Program-made: the position numbers and the translations under genes
NCBI RefSeq assembly: GCF_018853445.1
Contig: NZ_JABELD010000037.1
Span: forward strand, 19,577-83,576
Direction: 5' to 3'
Length of the DNA stretch: 64,000 bases
Source: Acidithiobacillus concretivorus
GTDB taxonomy: Bacteria; Pseudomonadota; Gammaproteobacteria; Acidithiobacillales; Acidithiobacillaceae
Notes under the pieces: model-generated
What the model saw: only the letters and a program-made list of their open reading frames with translations
Told to the model about the DNA's origin: nothing
Database searches by the model: none
Part shown: positions 26,452-34,889 of the stretch, piece after piece
Layout: the number at the start of each line of letters is the position of its first letter
Numbering within the stretch: position 1 is the first letter of the stretch

Positions 26452-26914
26452 TAGTCAAGAACAGGGCTTCAGCCTCACGGAGGTCATGATTGCTGCTGCC
26501 ATATTTGTCATTGCAGCGGTGGGTATTGCCGCCATTCTGGTACGCTCCAACCAGCAAATCATCACAGCAGAACAGGTACTCAATACCCAGCAATATGGAA
26601 TGACGAACAGTTCTAATGCCAATATCAGTGCGGCGACTATTTCCTCCCAGATTCAGGGCGTCACAACAACCTCTGTATCAGTCAGTATTACCGTTCCTCC
26701 GCCGGGGCAATCATCCAGTTGTAGCGGCGGGTTGATAGGTATCGTGGGGACTGTGGTGACCAATCTGGCCCAATTTCTTCTGGGAGCCAGTTATACGCCC
26801 GCATCGGGGGCAACGCCGGTCTCCTCAACAGTTTCGGTGCAACTGCAGTCTATTCAACAGCCCTCTTCATCACAAAATTCGTCACAAAACAATCTCGCCT
26901 GGTGGTTGCCGTGA
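26420..26914 (+). CDS. Minor prepilin-like protein (PilV type)
   Basis: A 164-residue protein with prepilin motif G^FSLTEVMIAAAIFVIAAVGI (cleavage after Gly16, Glu at mature position 5). The remainder is Ser/Thr/Gln-rich, with repeats of Ser and Val strands and one Cys (SSCSGG). It overlaps both neighbours, so it is translated as a tight operon. PilV proteins prime pilus assembly; the assignment rests on the N-terminus and the operon position, not on the body. Confidence 0.72.
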   Translation: MPLARRFPLNNSQEQGFSLTEVMIAAAIFVIAAVGIAAILVRSNQQIITAEQVLNTQQYGMTNSSNANISAATISSQIQGVTTTSVSVSITVPPPGQSSSCSGGLIGIVGTVVTNLAQFLLGASYTPASGATPVSSTVSVQLQSIQQPSSSQNSSQNNLAWWLP

Positions 26915-27690
26915 ATAAACCCACTCACGCCAGCACATTTCATCTGGAAGCGGGCCTGTCTTTGATTGAAATCCTCATTGCCATGGCTATTGCGGCCATT
27001 CTCAGCGTGGGCGTCTTCACCACCATGTCTGCCGCCTACCAGAATCAGATCACGGCCCACTATCTGACCCAGCGCGTTATTCAGACCGAGATCATGAAAG
27101 CCGCCCTGAACACGACTTTGGCCAACGCCGGCAATGCGGACGCCATCACTTTTTCAGCGGCAACAATATCTTCTTCAACCCCGGTACAACCTTTCAATCT
27201 GTTCGGCCTCATCGGCAATCTGTTGTTCGGAACCTGCAATACCGGTTTGATTAGCGGTATTTATAGCGATGTTACGAACTTTCTGGATACCCTCCTTTTG
27301 GGCCAGCCCAGCAGCACTAACGGCAATACCACCACTACCAGCAGTACCATAGCTTCCATTACCGGACTAAACATCAGTCCGGACTCTGCAACTTTTGGCT
27401 GGTATACGAATAATAGCGGGGTCCCTGTCGCCTGTACCGGAACGCTGACAATTACCGGGGGCATCATGCTCTACGCAGTGACGGGTGGTACTGCCTGTAC
27501 CGGCAACGAATCTGCCTCAGCCATTACGGATTACCCGGTGGGTAATGGCTGGTCTTTTTCTGGTCCCGTCAGTAACACCGCCTGTATGGGTCTTGGGTTT
27601 CCTGATAATGGTGCTAATGCCCTGATTGCCGTAAAAGCAGCGGCCCGTGGACTTTCCCAGACAATGGTGAGTGTATGTGTACCTCAATGA
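26911..27690 (+). CDS. Minor prepilin-like protein (PilW type)
   Basis: About 259 residues with prepilin motif G^LSLIEILIAMAIAAILSVGVF (Glu at mature position 5) after a leader with charged residues. The body is long, Ser/Thr-rich, with several Cys (GTCNTG, ACTG, TACTGN, ACMG) that could pair. The GTG at 26911 overlaps the previous stop (GTGA) and is preferred over the GTG at 26902. Position after PilV and before the large secreted protein suggests PilW. Confidence 0.72.
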   Translation: MNKPTHASTFHLEAGLSLIEILIAMAIAAILSVGVFTTMSAAYQNQITAHYLTQRVIQTEIMKAALNTTLANAGNADAITFSAATISSSTPVQPFNLFGLIGNLLFGTCNTGLISGIYSDVTNFLDTLLLGQPSSTNGNTTTTSSTIASITGLNISPDSATFGWYTNNSGVPVACTGTLTITGGIMLYAVTGGTACTGNESASAITDYPVGNGWSFSGPVSNTACMGLGFPDNGANALIAVKAAARGLSQTMVSVCVPQ

Positions 27691-29810
27691 ATCATAAAGT
27701 CAGATCGCAAGAAAACATGCCTGTCAGCAACGGAGAGTCTGGAGCAGTTTTATTGCTCAGTGTGATTGTTCTGGCAATTTTATTGGGTTTTATTGCCTGG
27801 AGTACCTTATCCACCACTAAAACAGCCCTGACCAGCGCATACCAGATGAGTAATGATAATCAGGCTCGTGTCGCCGCACTGGTGGGGGTTTCTGCATTGA
27901 CACAATATGCTAACGATATTTATCAACACCCTGACGATGCCAGCAATGGCTCATCGAATTGTACCCAGGGTGGGGGTTTACTGGGGGGGCTTTTAGGTGG
28001 ACTCTGCAATCTTACAACAGGAGTTGTTTCCGGGTTGCTGGGCAGTGCCGGAACCAGCACGCCGATACCCAACGGTGGCAATGGTGGCGTGGCAGTTTAC
28101 ATGCACGCCGGGACAATGGCACAAGCCACACTAAGTAATACGGCGCCTTTTCTTGGAGCCACTGTCAGCGCATACGTGCTCAGCAATTCCTTTATGCCAG
28201 CAGACTCCCTTAGCAATCCCCATACGGCATCAGCTCCAGGCTTGATTACCATCGTATCCCAGGGTGCCAGTGGGCACGCGCGTGCGACTGCAGTTGCGGT
28301 GCTTGGGTTGGGACCTTCCGGTAGTTCTACGGGGAGTATTCAGGGGAATGTTCCTGTAAACCTGAGCGGGAATACCACATTCAGCGGAAGTATAAACCTT
28401 ATTGGCGGGTCAAATAGCAGCCTTTCAACCAAAGGGACCTTAGGGAGTTCCGGTAGTTTTTCTGGATTCAACACGATCATATCCACGCAATCAATGACTT
28501 TGAGCGGCAGCAGTGGTTCTGGTAATCTATTTTCCGATCAAAGCATAACCATCACTGGTTCTGGCAATTATGGCTCTCTCAAATCGCTTGAGAACGTGAC
28601 CATCGGTGGCAGTGTGAATGCCCAGATCATTCAGACAAACGGTACCACGACGCTCAACTCCAGTTCAAAAGTGAGTACGATAACGTCTATTGGTGATGTA
28701 ACGTTGCAATCTGGAACATCGGTAAGCAATCTATCTACCCAGGCTAACGTATCTGCTACTAATGCCACGGTAGGGACAGCTAATGTTCAAGGTAATTATA
28801 GTGAGTCTAGTAATGGTTCAGCCGCGAGCGGCGATGTTGGCGGATCTATTTCATTTCCCAGTTCGAATCTCAACGTAAATCTCACCCACACACCGGGGTT
28901 GCAAGTTCCCATAACTCCACTAACCGCCGCAACCCTATCGTCACCAGCAGTGAACGCTGTTGCCATGAAGAGTCTAGCTAATTATGCTTTCACTCCACCG
29001 CCAAGCGATTCAGTAAATGGGATATCCGCCACTGTACTCGTGAATAATGTCAATGGCATCCCCAATGGTACTTACTATCTTTATGATAGTGGTGGAACCA
29101 ACGATTACTTGGTCACCAGCAATACACAACCATCAACATTCATCAATGCCTATAAAATAGGCAACGGTTACAGTGCCTATAATTCCGATATCAATTATAG
29201 TAACGGGACGTGGAAGCTGGAAGGAAATACTGGGTCGACATCAGACATTGCCCCCGGTGTATTGTGGTTTTCGGGCAACGTTAACGTCGCGGATGGAACC
29301 TATTTTAACAGTATCATTGCAACCGGTAATATAACAACAGCCGGTCAGAGCCGGGTTTATGCTGTCAACTATGCGGGCGGCACTACGCCTCCAGAAAATG
29401 TATGCACGAATACCGGGTACAGTACCGGTGGAGTTTTAGGCATTGGGGCAACCACTATCAATCCTTCTAACTTTTGCGGTACGTCTTCCACATCGACCTT
29501 CAATCCTGCGTCAGTAGGAAATATTGCTCTACTCGCTGGCGGAGATGTAAGCCTTGGGGCCAGCATTGTCGTATATGGAGATGTCATTGCTGGAGATGTC
29601 ATCAACACCAGTGGCAGTACAACAATTTATGGATACTTGACGTCAGCGGGTATGGATAGTGGAACAAACTCATTCGGTGCAAGTACTACCGTCAACGTAC
29701 AGAATCTACCTTCAACATTCACCGCAACGGTTCCACCCACATGGAGCAGTACGGCACCAGCTTCATCCACCGCATCTTCTTTAGTTCTGCGTTCACTGTA
29801 TTGGGAGTGA
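27687..29810 (+). CDS. Large PilX-like protein with extended beta-repeat body
   Basis: About 707 residues. The start ATG overlaps the PilW stop (ATGA). The N-terminal 60 residues resemble PilX (NGESGAVLLLSVIVLAILLG), with a hydrophobic alpha-helix but no Glu at mature position 5. The body (about 60-700) is Gly/Ser/Thr/Asn-rich with repeated short strands (SGNTTFSGSINL, TITGSGNYGSLKSL, NVTIGGSVNAQI), the composition and rhythm of a right-handed beta-solenoid like bactofilin- or adhesin-type repeats. Two Cys pairs sit near the C-terminus. PilX proteins in pathogens are near 180 residues, so this one carries an added domain of about 500 residues. It could serve as a tip adhesin for mineral or surface contact; that is inferred. 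Confidence 0.6.
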   Translation: MNHKVRSQENMPVSNGESGAVLLLSVIVLAILLGFIAWSTLSTTKTALTSAYQMSNDNQARVAALVGVSALTQYANDIYQHPDDASNGSSNCTQGGGLLGGLLGGLCNLTTGVVSGLLGSAGTSTPIPNGGNGGVAVYMHAGTMAQATLSNTAPFLGATVSAYVLSNSFMPADSLSNPHTASAPGLITIVSQGASGHARATAVAVLGLGPSGSSTGSIQGNVPVNLSGNTTFSGSINLIGGSNSSLSTKGTLGSSGSFSGFNTIISTQSMTLSGSSGSGNLFSDQSITITGSGNYGSLKSLENVTIGGSVNAQIIQTNGTTTLNSSSKVSTITSIGDVTLQSGTSVSNLSTQANVSATNATVGTANVQGNYSESSNGSAASGDVGGSISFPSSNLNVNLTHTPGLQVPITPLTAATLSSPAVNAVAMKSLANYAFTPPPSDSVNGISATVLVNNVNGIPNGTYYLYDSGGTNDYLVTSNTQPSTFINAYKIGNGYSAYNSDINYSNGTWKLEGNTGSTSDIAPGVLWFSGNVNVADGTYFNSIIATGNITTAGQSRVYAVNYAGGTTPPENVCTNTGYSTGGVLGIGATTINPSNFCGTSSTSTFNPASVGNIALLAGGDVSLGASIVVYGDVIAGDVINTSGSTTIYGYLTSAGMDSGTNSFGASTTVNVQNLPSTFTATVPPTWSSTAPASSTASSLVLRSLYWE

Positions 29811-29839
29811 GTAAAATCAATTCGCTTGTTGCCTCGTTG

Positions 29840-30323
29840 TTGGTAACCAAGGTTGTATGGTGGACCCGCAAACCGGGTCAGCAGACTGTGTGGCAGATAG
29901 CAGGCTACTTCTGCCTTCCACAGAGACGTCTCATGGGAAAGTCCTGCCGCCACCAGTCCAGCAGCGTCGCAGGGTGCGTCCGGGCACGTTGAGCAGCGCA
30001 CAAACCGCCTGGGCACCCGGTGTTCTGGCGGTCAGCCGACCAGCCATCAGCAGGATCACCAGGGCCAGATAGACCCGGCGCCCGAAAAACCGTACAGAAG
30101 GAGAGGTTCTGCGCTTGCGGCAGTGACTACAGCAGAAACTGAAACGCGAGGCGTACGCTATTCTGATATCCCGTAAACAGCCTCTGGGCTTGCGCGGATA
30201 GTCTGCCCGATGCCACTTCCCGCCACAGTCACAGCGGGTGGTCCTGGTTTCTTCGGCAAGGGCTTCATCTACGCGGTACAACCACTGAAATATTTTGGGG
30301 TCCTGCAGGAGGTTATGGCACAC
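29840..30323 (-). pseudogene. Frameshifted zinc-ribbon protein (transposase-associated type)
   Basis: The first frame (30323 to about 29970) reads a zinc-ribbon protein with Cys pairs (RCDCGGKWHRADYPRKPRG, FSFCCSHCRKRR, then VYLALVILL). It then breaks in GRTLRRCWTGGGR. The next frame continues with TSLWKAEVACYLPHSLLTR, which I judge to be the same protein after a one-base shift, since a tryptophan-rich stretch (RRW..WW) is expected there. Such proteins occur next to transposase genes in proteobacteria, from memory and not tested here. No intact transposase is present. The gene is dead or in repair. Confidence 0.5.
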
Positions 30324-30517
30324 TATTGAGGTCCTTATTCTTGGTCAAAAAAAGTGACACTCCCCCAATAGGCGCTTTTGTTCAAGTTCTTTGAGGGGGG
30401 TTACCCTCAGCCCCTCACGCTACGTGACCGTCAGCGCGTCTAAAACCATCAATGTCTCTGACCGTACTCACAGTACTGCCCTCAATTTAACATTGGATGA
30501 TGGCAGATTTTCTCGGG

Positions 30518-30730
30518 TCAAGAGAGTTCGAGACGGCGCTCAATGCGTCCGACGCGCTCAGCCAGCTTGTCCGGCGTGATCTGCTGCCTGGCATCGGTTT
30601 CCTCACTCAGATTAATCTCACGCTTCACCAGAGTCATAGATTGCTCCAGGCCAGACATACGGTGTTTCAGCTCGCCCATATCCTCAGCGATTTGATCCAC
30701 ACGCCCCCGTATATGGCGCAGGTGTTCCAA
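30518..30730 (-). CDS. Small coiled-coil protein
   Basis: A 70-residue protein that is almost wholly amphipathic helix with heptad-like Leu/Met/Ile (RGRVDQIAEDMGELKHRMSG, VGRIERRLE). It contains no catalytic motif. It resembles small proteins found beside mobile-element Fic genes. The Fic remnant upstream runs into the same DNA in another frame. It may be a helix-bundle antitoxin or mere remnant; the function is unknown. Confidence 0.4.
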   Translation of the reverse strand: MEHLRHIRGRVDQIAEDMGELKHRMSGLEQSMTLVKREINLSEETDARQQITPDKLAERVGRIERRLELS

Positions 30731-30764
30731 AACTTGGCGTTTCCTGCTCGTACAAAACCGTAGG

Positions 30765-30907
30765 CAATCGCTGCTGCATGGATGATCGGTGAAACATTTC
30801 CCGCCTTCATCCGTTTATGGGAATCGATTAGACCCGACATCAGACCTGGCAGGTCATCCGGCTTTGGACAGATGAAATGTATAATCTTCGACGCCTGGAC
30901 GATCAGC
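30765..30907 (-). pseudogene. Fic-domain protein remnant
   Basis: About 45 residues in one minus-strand frame match the N-terminal part of the Fic fold: HFICPKPDDLPGLMSGLID, then HKRMKAGNVSPIIHAAAIAYGF. In intact proteins this is followed by HPFxDGNGR, the AMP-transferase catalytic motif. Here the frame instead enters GNAKFWNTCAIYGG, which is the DNA of the coiled-coil gene read out of frame. The catalytic part is therefore deleted. A short promoter-like ATG precedes it but no upstream part of Fic survives. Confidence 0.55.
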
Positions 30908-30912
30908 GTCAT

Positions 30913-30933
30913 TTGTACTAACGTTGAGTACAA
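30913..30933. promoter_or_regulatory. Operator palindrome of the TacA-TacT pair
   Basis: TTGTACT-AACGTTG-AGTACAA is a perfect 7-bp inverted repeat around a 7-base centre, 24-44 bases before the TacA start. A second TGTAC follows at 30934. Autoregulation by the DUF1778 antitoxin dimer is the usual design for such a site. Confidence 0.6.
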
Positions 30934-30956
30934 TGTACACCACGAGGACGGTTACC

Positions 30957-31244
30957 ATGCTGACCACCAATGCTACGACACGCTCTGCCCGCCTCGGACT
31001 GCGTGCGACACCGGCTCAGGAAACTGTGCTGCGTCGCGCCGCCGAGGTCGCCCATAAATCGCTGACCGATTTCATTCTCGATGCTGCTTATCAGGCTGCC
31101 GAGCAGACCCTGCTCGACCAGCGCCTGTTCATGGTGACCGGCAGACAGTATCAAGCGATTCTGGAAATGCTGGATCGGCCTGAAACTGACAACCCCGGAT
31201 TAGCCGACCTGTTCTCCCGACCTCCGGTGTGGACCAAGAAATGA
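30957..31244 (+). CDS. DUF1778 (TacA-type) antitoxin
   Basis: A 95-residue antitoxin. The N-terminal 30 residues have the ribbon-helix-helix pattern of DUF1778 (SARLGLRATPAQETVLRRAA) and helix EVAHKSLTDFILDAAYQAAE, with a short C-terminal toxin-binding tail. The ATG at 30957 has GAGG 8 bases upstream and is preferred over the upstream GTT/ATG starts. It neutralises the acetyltransferase gene that starts on its stop codon (ATGA), the standard arrangement for tacA-tacT. Confidence 0.8.
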   Translation: MLTTNATTRSARLGLRATPAQETVLRRAAEVAHKSLTDFILDAAYQAAEQTLLDQRLFMVTGRQYQAILEMLDRPETDNPGLADLFSRPPVWTKK

Positions 31245-31750
31245 GCTTGTCAGCACCGCAGCCACTCGATGTGCAACATCGGCTGGAAGATTTTGACTGC
31301 GGAAAATCCGGTCTCAACGACTGGCTGTTGCGCCACGCTCGCCAGGCGCAAGGTGGTGGCTCGGCGAGAACCTTCGTGATCTGTGATGAAACGCGTGTTG
31401 CCGGTTACTTCAGCCTGACGGTAGGCCAAATCGACACACTCGATGCACCCGAGCGCATTCGTCGGGGAATGGGTCATTACCCGATCCCACTGGTCATTCT
31501 GGCACGCCTTGCTGTGGATCTTGATTATCAAAAACAAGGTGTCGGCTTTAGTTTATTGCAAGATGCTATCCACCGGGCGCTTGCAATTGCCGAGCATGCG
31601 GGCATCCGGGCTTTACTGACGCACCCTCTTGATGCCGATGCGTTCTATCGCCGTTTCGGATTCGAACCGACGCCAGACAACGATCAGCAACTCATCCTGC
31701 TACTCAAGGATGCGCGACGCTTCGCCCGGAATACCGCATTGCAGCGTTAA
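31241..31750 (+). CDS. GNAT-fold toxin (TacT-type)
   Basis: A 169-residue acetyltransferase-fold protein. The ATG at 31241 overlaps the antitoxin stop (ATGA); a GTG at 31229 is less likely. Features: LNDWLLRHARQAQ near the N-terminus, RLAVDLDYQKQGVGFSLLQDA with the acetyl-CoA signature Q-x-x-G-x-G/S, and YRRFGFEP near the C-terminus, where the TacT catalytic Tyr is expected. TacT toxins acetylate aminoacyl-tRNA and arrest translation; the substrate here cannot be told. Confidence 0.8.
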   Translation: MSLSAPQPLDVQHRLEDFDCGKSGLNDWLLRHARQAQGGGSARTFVICDETRVAGYFSLTVGQIDTLDAPERIRRGMGHYPIPLVILARLAVDLDYQKQGVGFSLLQDAIHRALAIAEHAGIRALLTHPLDADAFYRRFGFEPTPDNDQQLILLLKDARRFARNTALQR

Positions 31751-31793
31751 TCCAATGTGCGTCGGAGATATGCTTGTAAGTTTTTGATTGATT

Positions 31794-31867
31794 TGGAGGC
31801 TGGGCCCGGAATCGAACCGAGGTACGCGGCTTTGCAGGCCGCTGCATGACCACTCTGCCACCCAGCC
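31794..31867 (-). tRNA. tRNA-Cys (GCA)
   Basis: A 74-nt cloverleaf with encoded CCA. The acceptor stem GGCTGGG pairs with CCCAGCC; the anticodon loop reads CTGCAAA, giving anticodon GCA. The D and T arms (TTCGATTC) are normal. It lies beside tRNA-Gly, in the order seen downstream of pgsA in many gammaproteobacteria. Confidence 0.95.
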
Positions 31868-31906
31868 TTAAAAGAAAAGGGAAAGCGTAAAACTTTCCCT
31901 CGATAT

Positions 31907-31981
31907 TGGAGCGGGAAACGAGGCTCGAACTCGCGACCCCAACCTTGGCAAGGTTGTGCTCTACCACTGAGCTATTCCCGC
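31907..31981 (-). tRNA. tRNA-Gly (GCC)
   Basis: A 75-nt cloverleaf with encoded CCA. The acceptor stem GCGGGAA pairs with TTCCCGC; the anticodon loop TTGCCAA gives GCC. T-arm GTTCGAGCC is canonical. It is followed by tRNA-Cys in the same transcript and preceded by pgsA. Confidence 0.95.
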
Positions 31982-32002
31982 ATGGGCGCAAAGATAAAGG
32001 TA

Positions 32003-32590
32003 TCACCCATCCTTGTCAAGATCAGCGCCAGAAGCCATCAGACTGGGCCAGGCGGCTTGCAGATAGCCGAGCATACTCCACAAAGTCATGATGGCGGCGA
32101 TGACTAAAAGCCCGATTCCGACAATGCGGGTGGACACTCCCCAAATGGGTTCGCGATAGACCAGAAACAAAATAGCCAGCATCTGGGTGGTCGCCTTGGC
32201 CTTCCCCAGCCAGGACACCGCCACCTTTTTGCGCTCACCAAGTTCCGCCATCCATTCGCGCAGGGCGGACACAGTAATCTCCCGGCCCACGATCACACTG
32301 ATGAGAATCCCGGCCAGCACTGGCGTCATTTCTTGCGAAGAGGCAATCAGTATCAGGGCGGTCACCACCATGATCTTGTCGGCCACAGGGTCCAGAAAAG
32401 TTCCGAATGGCGAAACCCCCTGATAACGTCGCGCCAGATAACCATCTGCCCAGTCGGTAATGGCGGCAATGGCAAAAACAGCCGTTGCTGCATAGGTTCT
32501 TGCTTCGCCCCCCCAATAAAACAGGGCGACGAATATAGGCACCAGCAGAATGCGGAGAATGGTCAGATAATTGGGTAAACGCTTTATCAC
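32003..32590 (-). CDS. pgsA: CDP-diacylglycerol-glycerol-3-phosphate 3-phosphatidyltransferase
   Basis: A 195-residue inner-membrane enzyme that makes phosphatidylglycerol-phosphate from CDP-diacylglycerol and glycerol-3-phosphate. The CDP-alcohol phosphotransferase motif is complete: D-W-A-D-G-Y-L-A-R with the later G-x3-D-x3-D part (FGTFLDPVADK). Four or more hydrophobic helices follow. The length equals that of the E. coli enzyme. It lies just after uvrC (15-base gap) and ahead of tRNA-Gly and tRNA-Cys, the conserved uvrC-pgsA-tRNA arrangement. Confidence 0.95.
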   Translation of the reverse strand: MIKRLPNYLTILRILLVPIFVALFYWGGEARTYAATAVFAIAAITDWADGYLARRYQGVSPFGTFLDPVADKIMVVTALILIASSQEMTPVLAGILISVIVGREITVSALREWMAELGERKKVAVSWLGKAKATTQMLAILFLVYREPIWGVSTRIVGIGLLVIAAIMTLWSMLGYLQAAWPSLMASGADLDKDG

Positions 32591-32605
32591 AGTCCGCTAA
32601 CTTCC

Positions 32606-34468
32606 TTAATGAAAATGATCATAAATGCGTTGGGCCAATTCCTGATGAATCCCCTCCACTCTTTGCAAGTCGTCCAGACCCGCATCGCGAACGCCCTTCA
32701 GCCCGCCAAAAGCGCGCAGCAACGCCATGCGCCGTTTGGCACCAATGCCAGCGATGTTATCCAGATCTGACTCCTGACGGCTTTTGCTGCGCCGCGCGCG
32801 ATGACCGGTAATCGCAAAACGATGCGCTTCATCCCTGATTTCCTGAATCACCAACAAGGCAGGATCATCAGGCGGCAACTGCCGGGCCATCGGCCAACCG
32901 GGTACATGTAGCAGTTCCATTCCGGGTCGGCGGGTTGTCCCCTTCGATACGCCGCAAAGCTGGATTCCATCAATTTCCAGCAAGGCCAGTGCTGCCTCGG
33001 CACGTGCCAATTGCCCTGGCCCGCCATCTATCAGAACAATCTCGGGCAACGCCATTCCTTCTTTTTGCAGACGTCCATAGCGCCGATAGACCGCCTGCTC
33101 AATGGCCGCGTAATCATCACCACCGGTCACATCACGGATGTTGAAACGGCGATAGGCTTCTTTCATCGCCCCATCTTCACCGAAAACCACACAGGAAGCT
33201 ACTGCCGCCTCACCACGGGTATGACTGATATCAAAACATTCTACTCTCTGCGGCAATTCAGGAAGCTCAAAAAACTCCTGCAGTAACAACATTCTCCGCC
33301 GCCCCGCATGGGCATTTTGGGTACGCTGACGTAATGCCCCCACGGCATTGGTGTGTGCCATAGCCATCCAGCGTTTGCGGGGCCCCCGCTGCGGCGCATC
33401 CATAACCACTTTATGCCCGGACTGGGCTATTAAGGCTTCCGTCACGGTAGCGCCGTTGCGGGGCAATATGTTAATCAAAAGATTCCCCGGCACATCCTTG
33501 TTATTATAGAACTGCATGAGAAAACCTGCCATGACATCCGGCCCGCGCAGGTCCTCGGTATGCTGAGGAAACAAAGCTCTGCCACCCAGTTGGCGCCCAT
33601 TACGGATAAAGCTGACGAAAATGACCCATTGTCCGTTTTCCTGGACCAGGGCAATCACATCAAAATCGCCACCACCCGCTTGCGCCACATATTGGCGCTC
33701 CTGAATTTTGGACAGGGCGGCAATCTGATCACGACGTCGGGCTGCTTCTTCAAAATTCAACTGTTCCGCCGCCTGTTGCATCCTTTCACCCAGATTGCGA
33801 ATGGCCTCGTCACTCCTGCCCTCCAGAAAACGGATGGCATCATTCACATCCCGGGCGTAGTCTTCAAGGAGAATATGCCCCACACAGGGGCCACTGCAGC
33901 GCTGAATCTGGTATTGCAGGCAGGCGCGACTGCGATTGCGAAACGTAGGTTCTTCACAAGTCCGTAGCCGAAAGGCCTTTTGCAGCAGCACCATACTTTC
34001 ACGCAAGGCCGTCACCGCCGGGTACGGACCGAAATAATGCCCCTTTTTCTTTTGTGTGCCACGGTGCAGACTCATCTGCGGGAAAGACTCGCCGGTCTCA
34101 ATCAACAAATACGGATAACTTTTGTCATCGCGCAGCAATATATTGTAGGGAGGATGATGGCGCTTGATGAGATTCGCCTCCAGCACCAGAGCCTCGGTTT
34201 CCGTATGGGTGACGAGCACTTCAACATGTTGCACCTGCGCCAGCATAGCGAGGGTTTTGGGGCTATGCCGCTGTTTCTGAAAGTACGAACTCACGCGACG
34301 CTTCAAATTGCGCGCTTTGCCAACATAAAGCAGGCGTCGGCCGGCACCGTACATCTGATAAATGCCGGGTTGACTGGTCAGGGTGCGCAAAAACTCCCGG
34401 AGATCAAAAGGTGCATCAGATTCCAGCTCCTGATTGGCAGAGTTTTCGGAGGATTGTTGCGTCATCAC
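32606..34468 (-). CDS. uvrC: UvrABC system protein C
   Basis: A 620-residue excision nuclease subunit that makes the dual incisions around UvrB-bound lesions. It has the N-terminal GIY-YIG domain (PGIYQMYGAGRRLLYVGKAR, 3' incision), a UVR domain near residue 220 (LNFEEAARRRDQIAAL), the RNase H-like 5' nuclease domain (VECFDISHTRGEAAVAS, with catalytic Asp) and two C-terminal helix-hairpin-helix motifs (IAGIGAKRRMALLRAFGG). It leads the operon with pgsA. Confidence 0.97.
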   Translation of the reverse strand: MMTQQSSENSANQELESDAPFDLREFLRTLTSQPGIYQMYGAGRRLLYVGKARNLKRRVSSYFQKQRHSPKTLAMLAQVQHVEVLVTHTETEALVLEANLIKRHHPPYNILLRDDKSYPYLLIETGESFPQMSLHRGTQKKKGHYFGPYPAVTALRESMVLLQKAFRLRTCEEPTFRNRSRACLQYQIQRCSGPCVGHILLEDYARDVNDAIRFLEGRSDEAIRNLGERMQQAAEQLNFEEAARRRDQIAALSKIQERQYVAQAGGGDFDVIALVQENGQWVIFVSFIRNGRQLGGRALFPQHTEDLRGPDVMAGFLMQFYNNKDVPGNLLINILPRNGATVTEALIAQSGHKVVMDAPQRGPRKRWMAMAHTNAVGALRQRTQNAHAGRRRMLLLQEFFELPELPQRVECFDISHTRGEAAVASCVVFGEDGAMKEAYRRFNIRDVTGGDDYAAIEQAVYRRYGRLQKEGMALPEIVLIDGGPGQLARAEAALALLEIDGIQLCGVSKGTTRRPGMELLHVPGWPMARQLPPDDPALLVIQEIRDEAHRFAITGHRARRSKSRQESDLDNIAGIGAKRRMALLRAFGGLKGVRDAGLDDLQRVEGIHQELAQRIYDHFH

Positions 34469-34480
34469 TTTAACGGGGTT

Positions 34481-34798
34481 TTATGCTGTCTCGGCCTGCT
34501 GCGCATCCAGACGACGCAGATATTCCCAGGTAAAAATCCCGGTGCTGTGGCCATCACTGAAATGAATTTGAATGGCATAATTGCCTACCGGCAGCACATC
34601 GACAATACTCACGTCTTCCTTGCCGGTGATCACCCGGGCTTCATCCGGGGTGTGCCCTTTGCATTCCGCACAAGGGCATTCTACGCGCAGATATTCAAAA
34701 CTGAGATCACTGGTATGTCCATCTGCCCAGTCAATTTCCATCTTCCGACTGATCATCAAGGGACGAATTTCCAGGGGCTGGGTGTGTGAGTCAGACAT
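34481..34798 (-). CDS. DUF971 protein
   Basis: A 105-residue protein with the DUF971 fold: WADGHTSDLSFEYLRVECPC near the N-terminus, where Cys-Pro-Cys and AEC may bind iron or zinc, and YAIQIHFSDGHSTGIFTWEYLR at the C-terminus. Related domains occur in iron-sulfur-trafficking and scaffold proteins. The function is unknown. It sits between uvrC and the divergent efp gene. Confidence 0.85.
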   Translation of the reverse strand: MSDSHTQPLEIRPLMISRKMEIDWADGHTSDLSFEYLRVECPCAECKGHTPDEARVITGKEDVSIVDVLPVGNYAIQIHFSDGHSTGIFTWEYLRRLDAQQAETA

Positions 34799-34889
34799 GA
34801 GAAACCTCTTAAAGGAGCGGACTGGTCAGAAATAAGCCTCTAGGGTACAATTCACGCCCTCTAAAGGGAATGCCCACAAGGATGATGGT

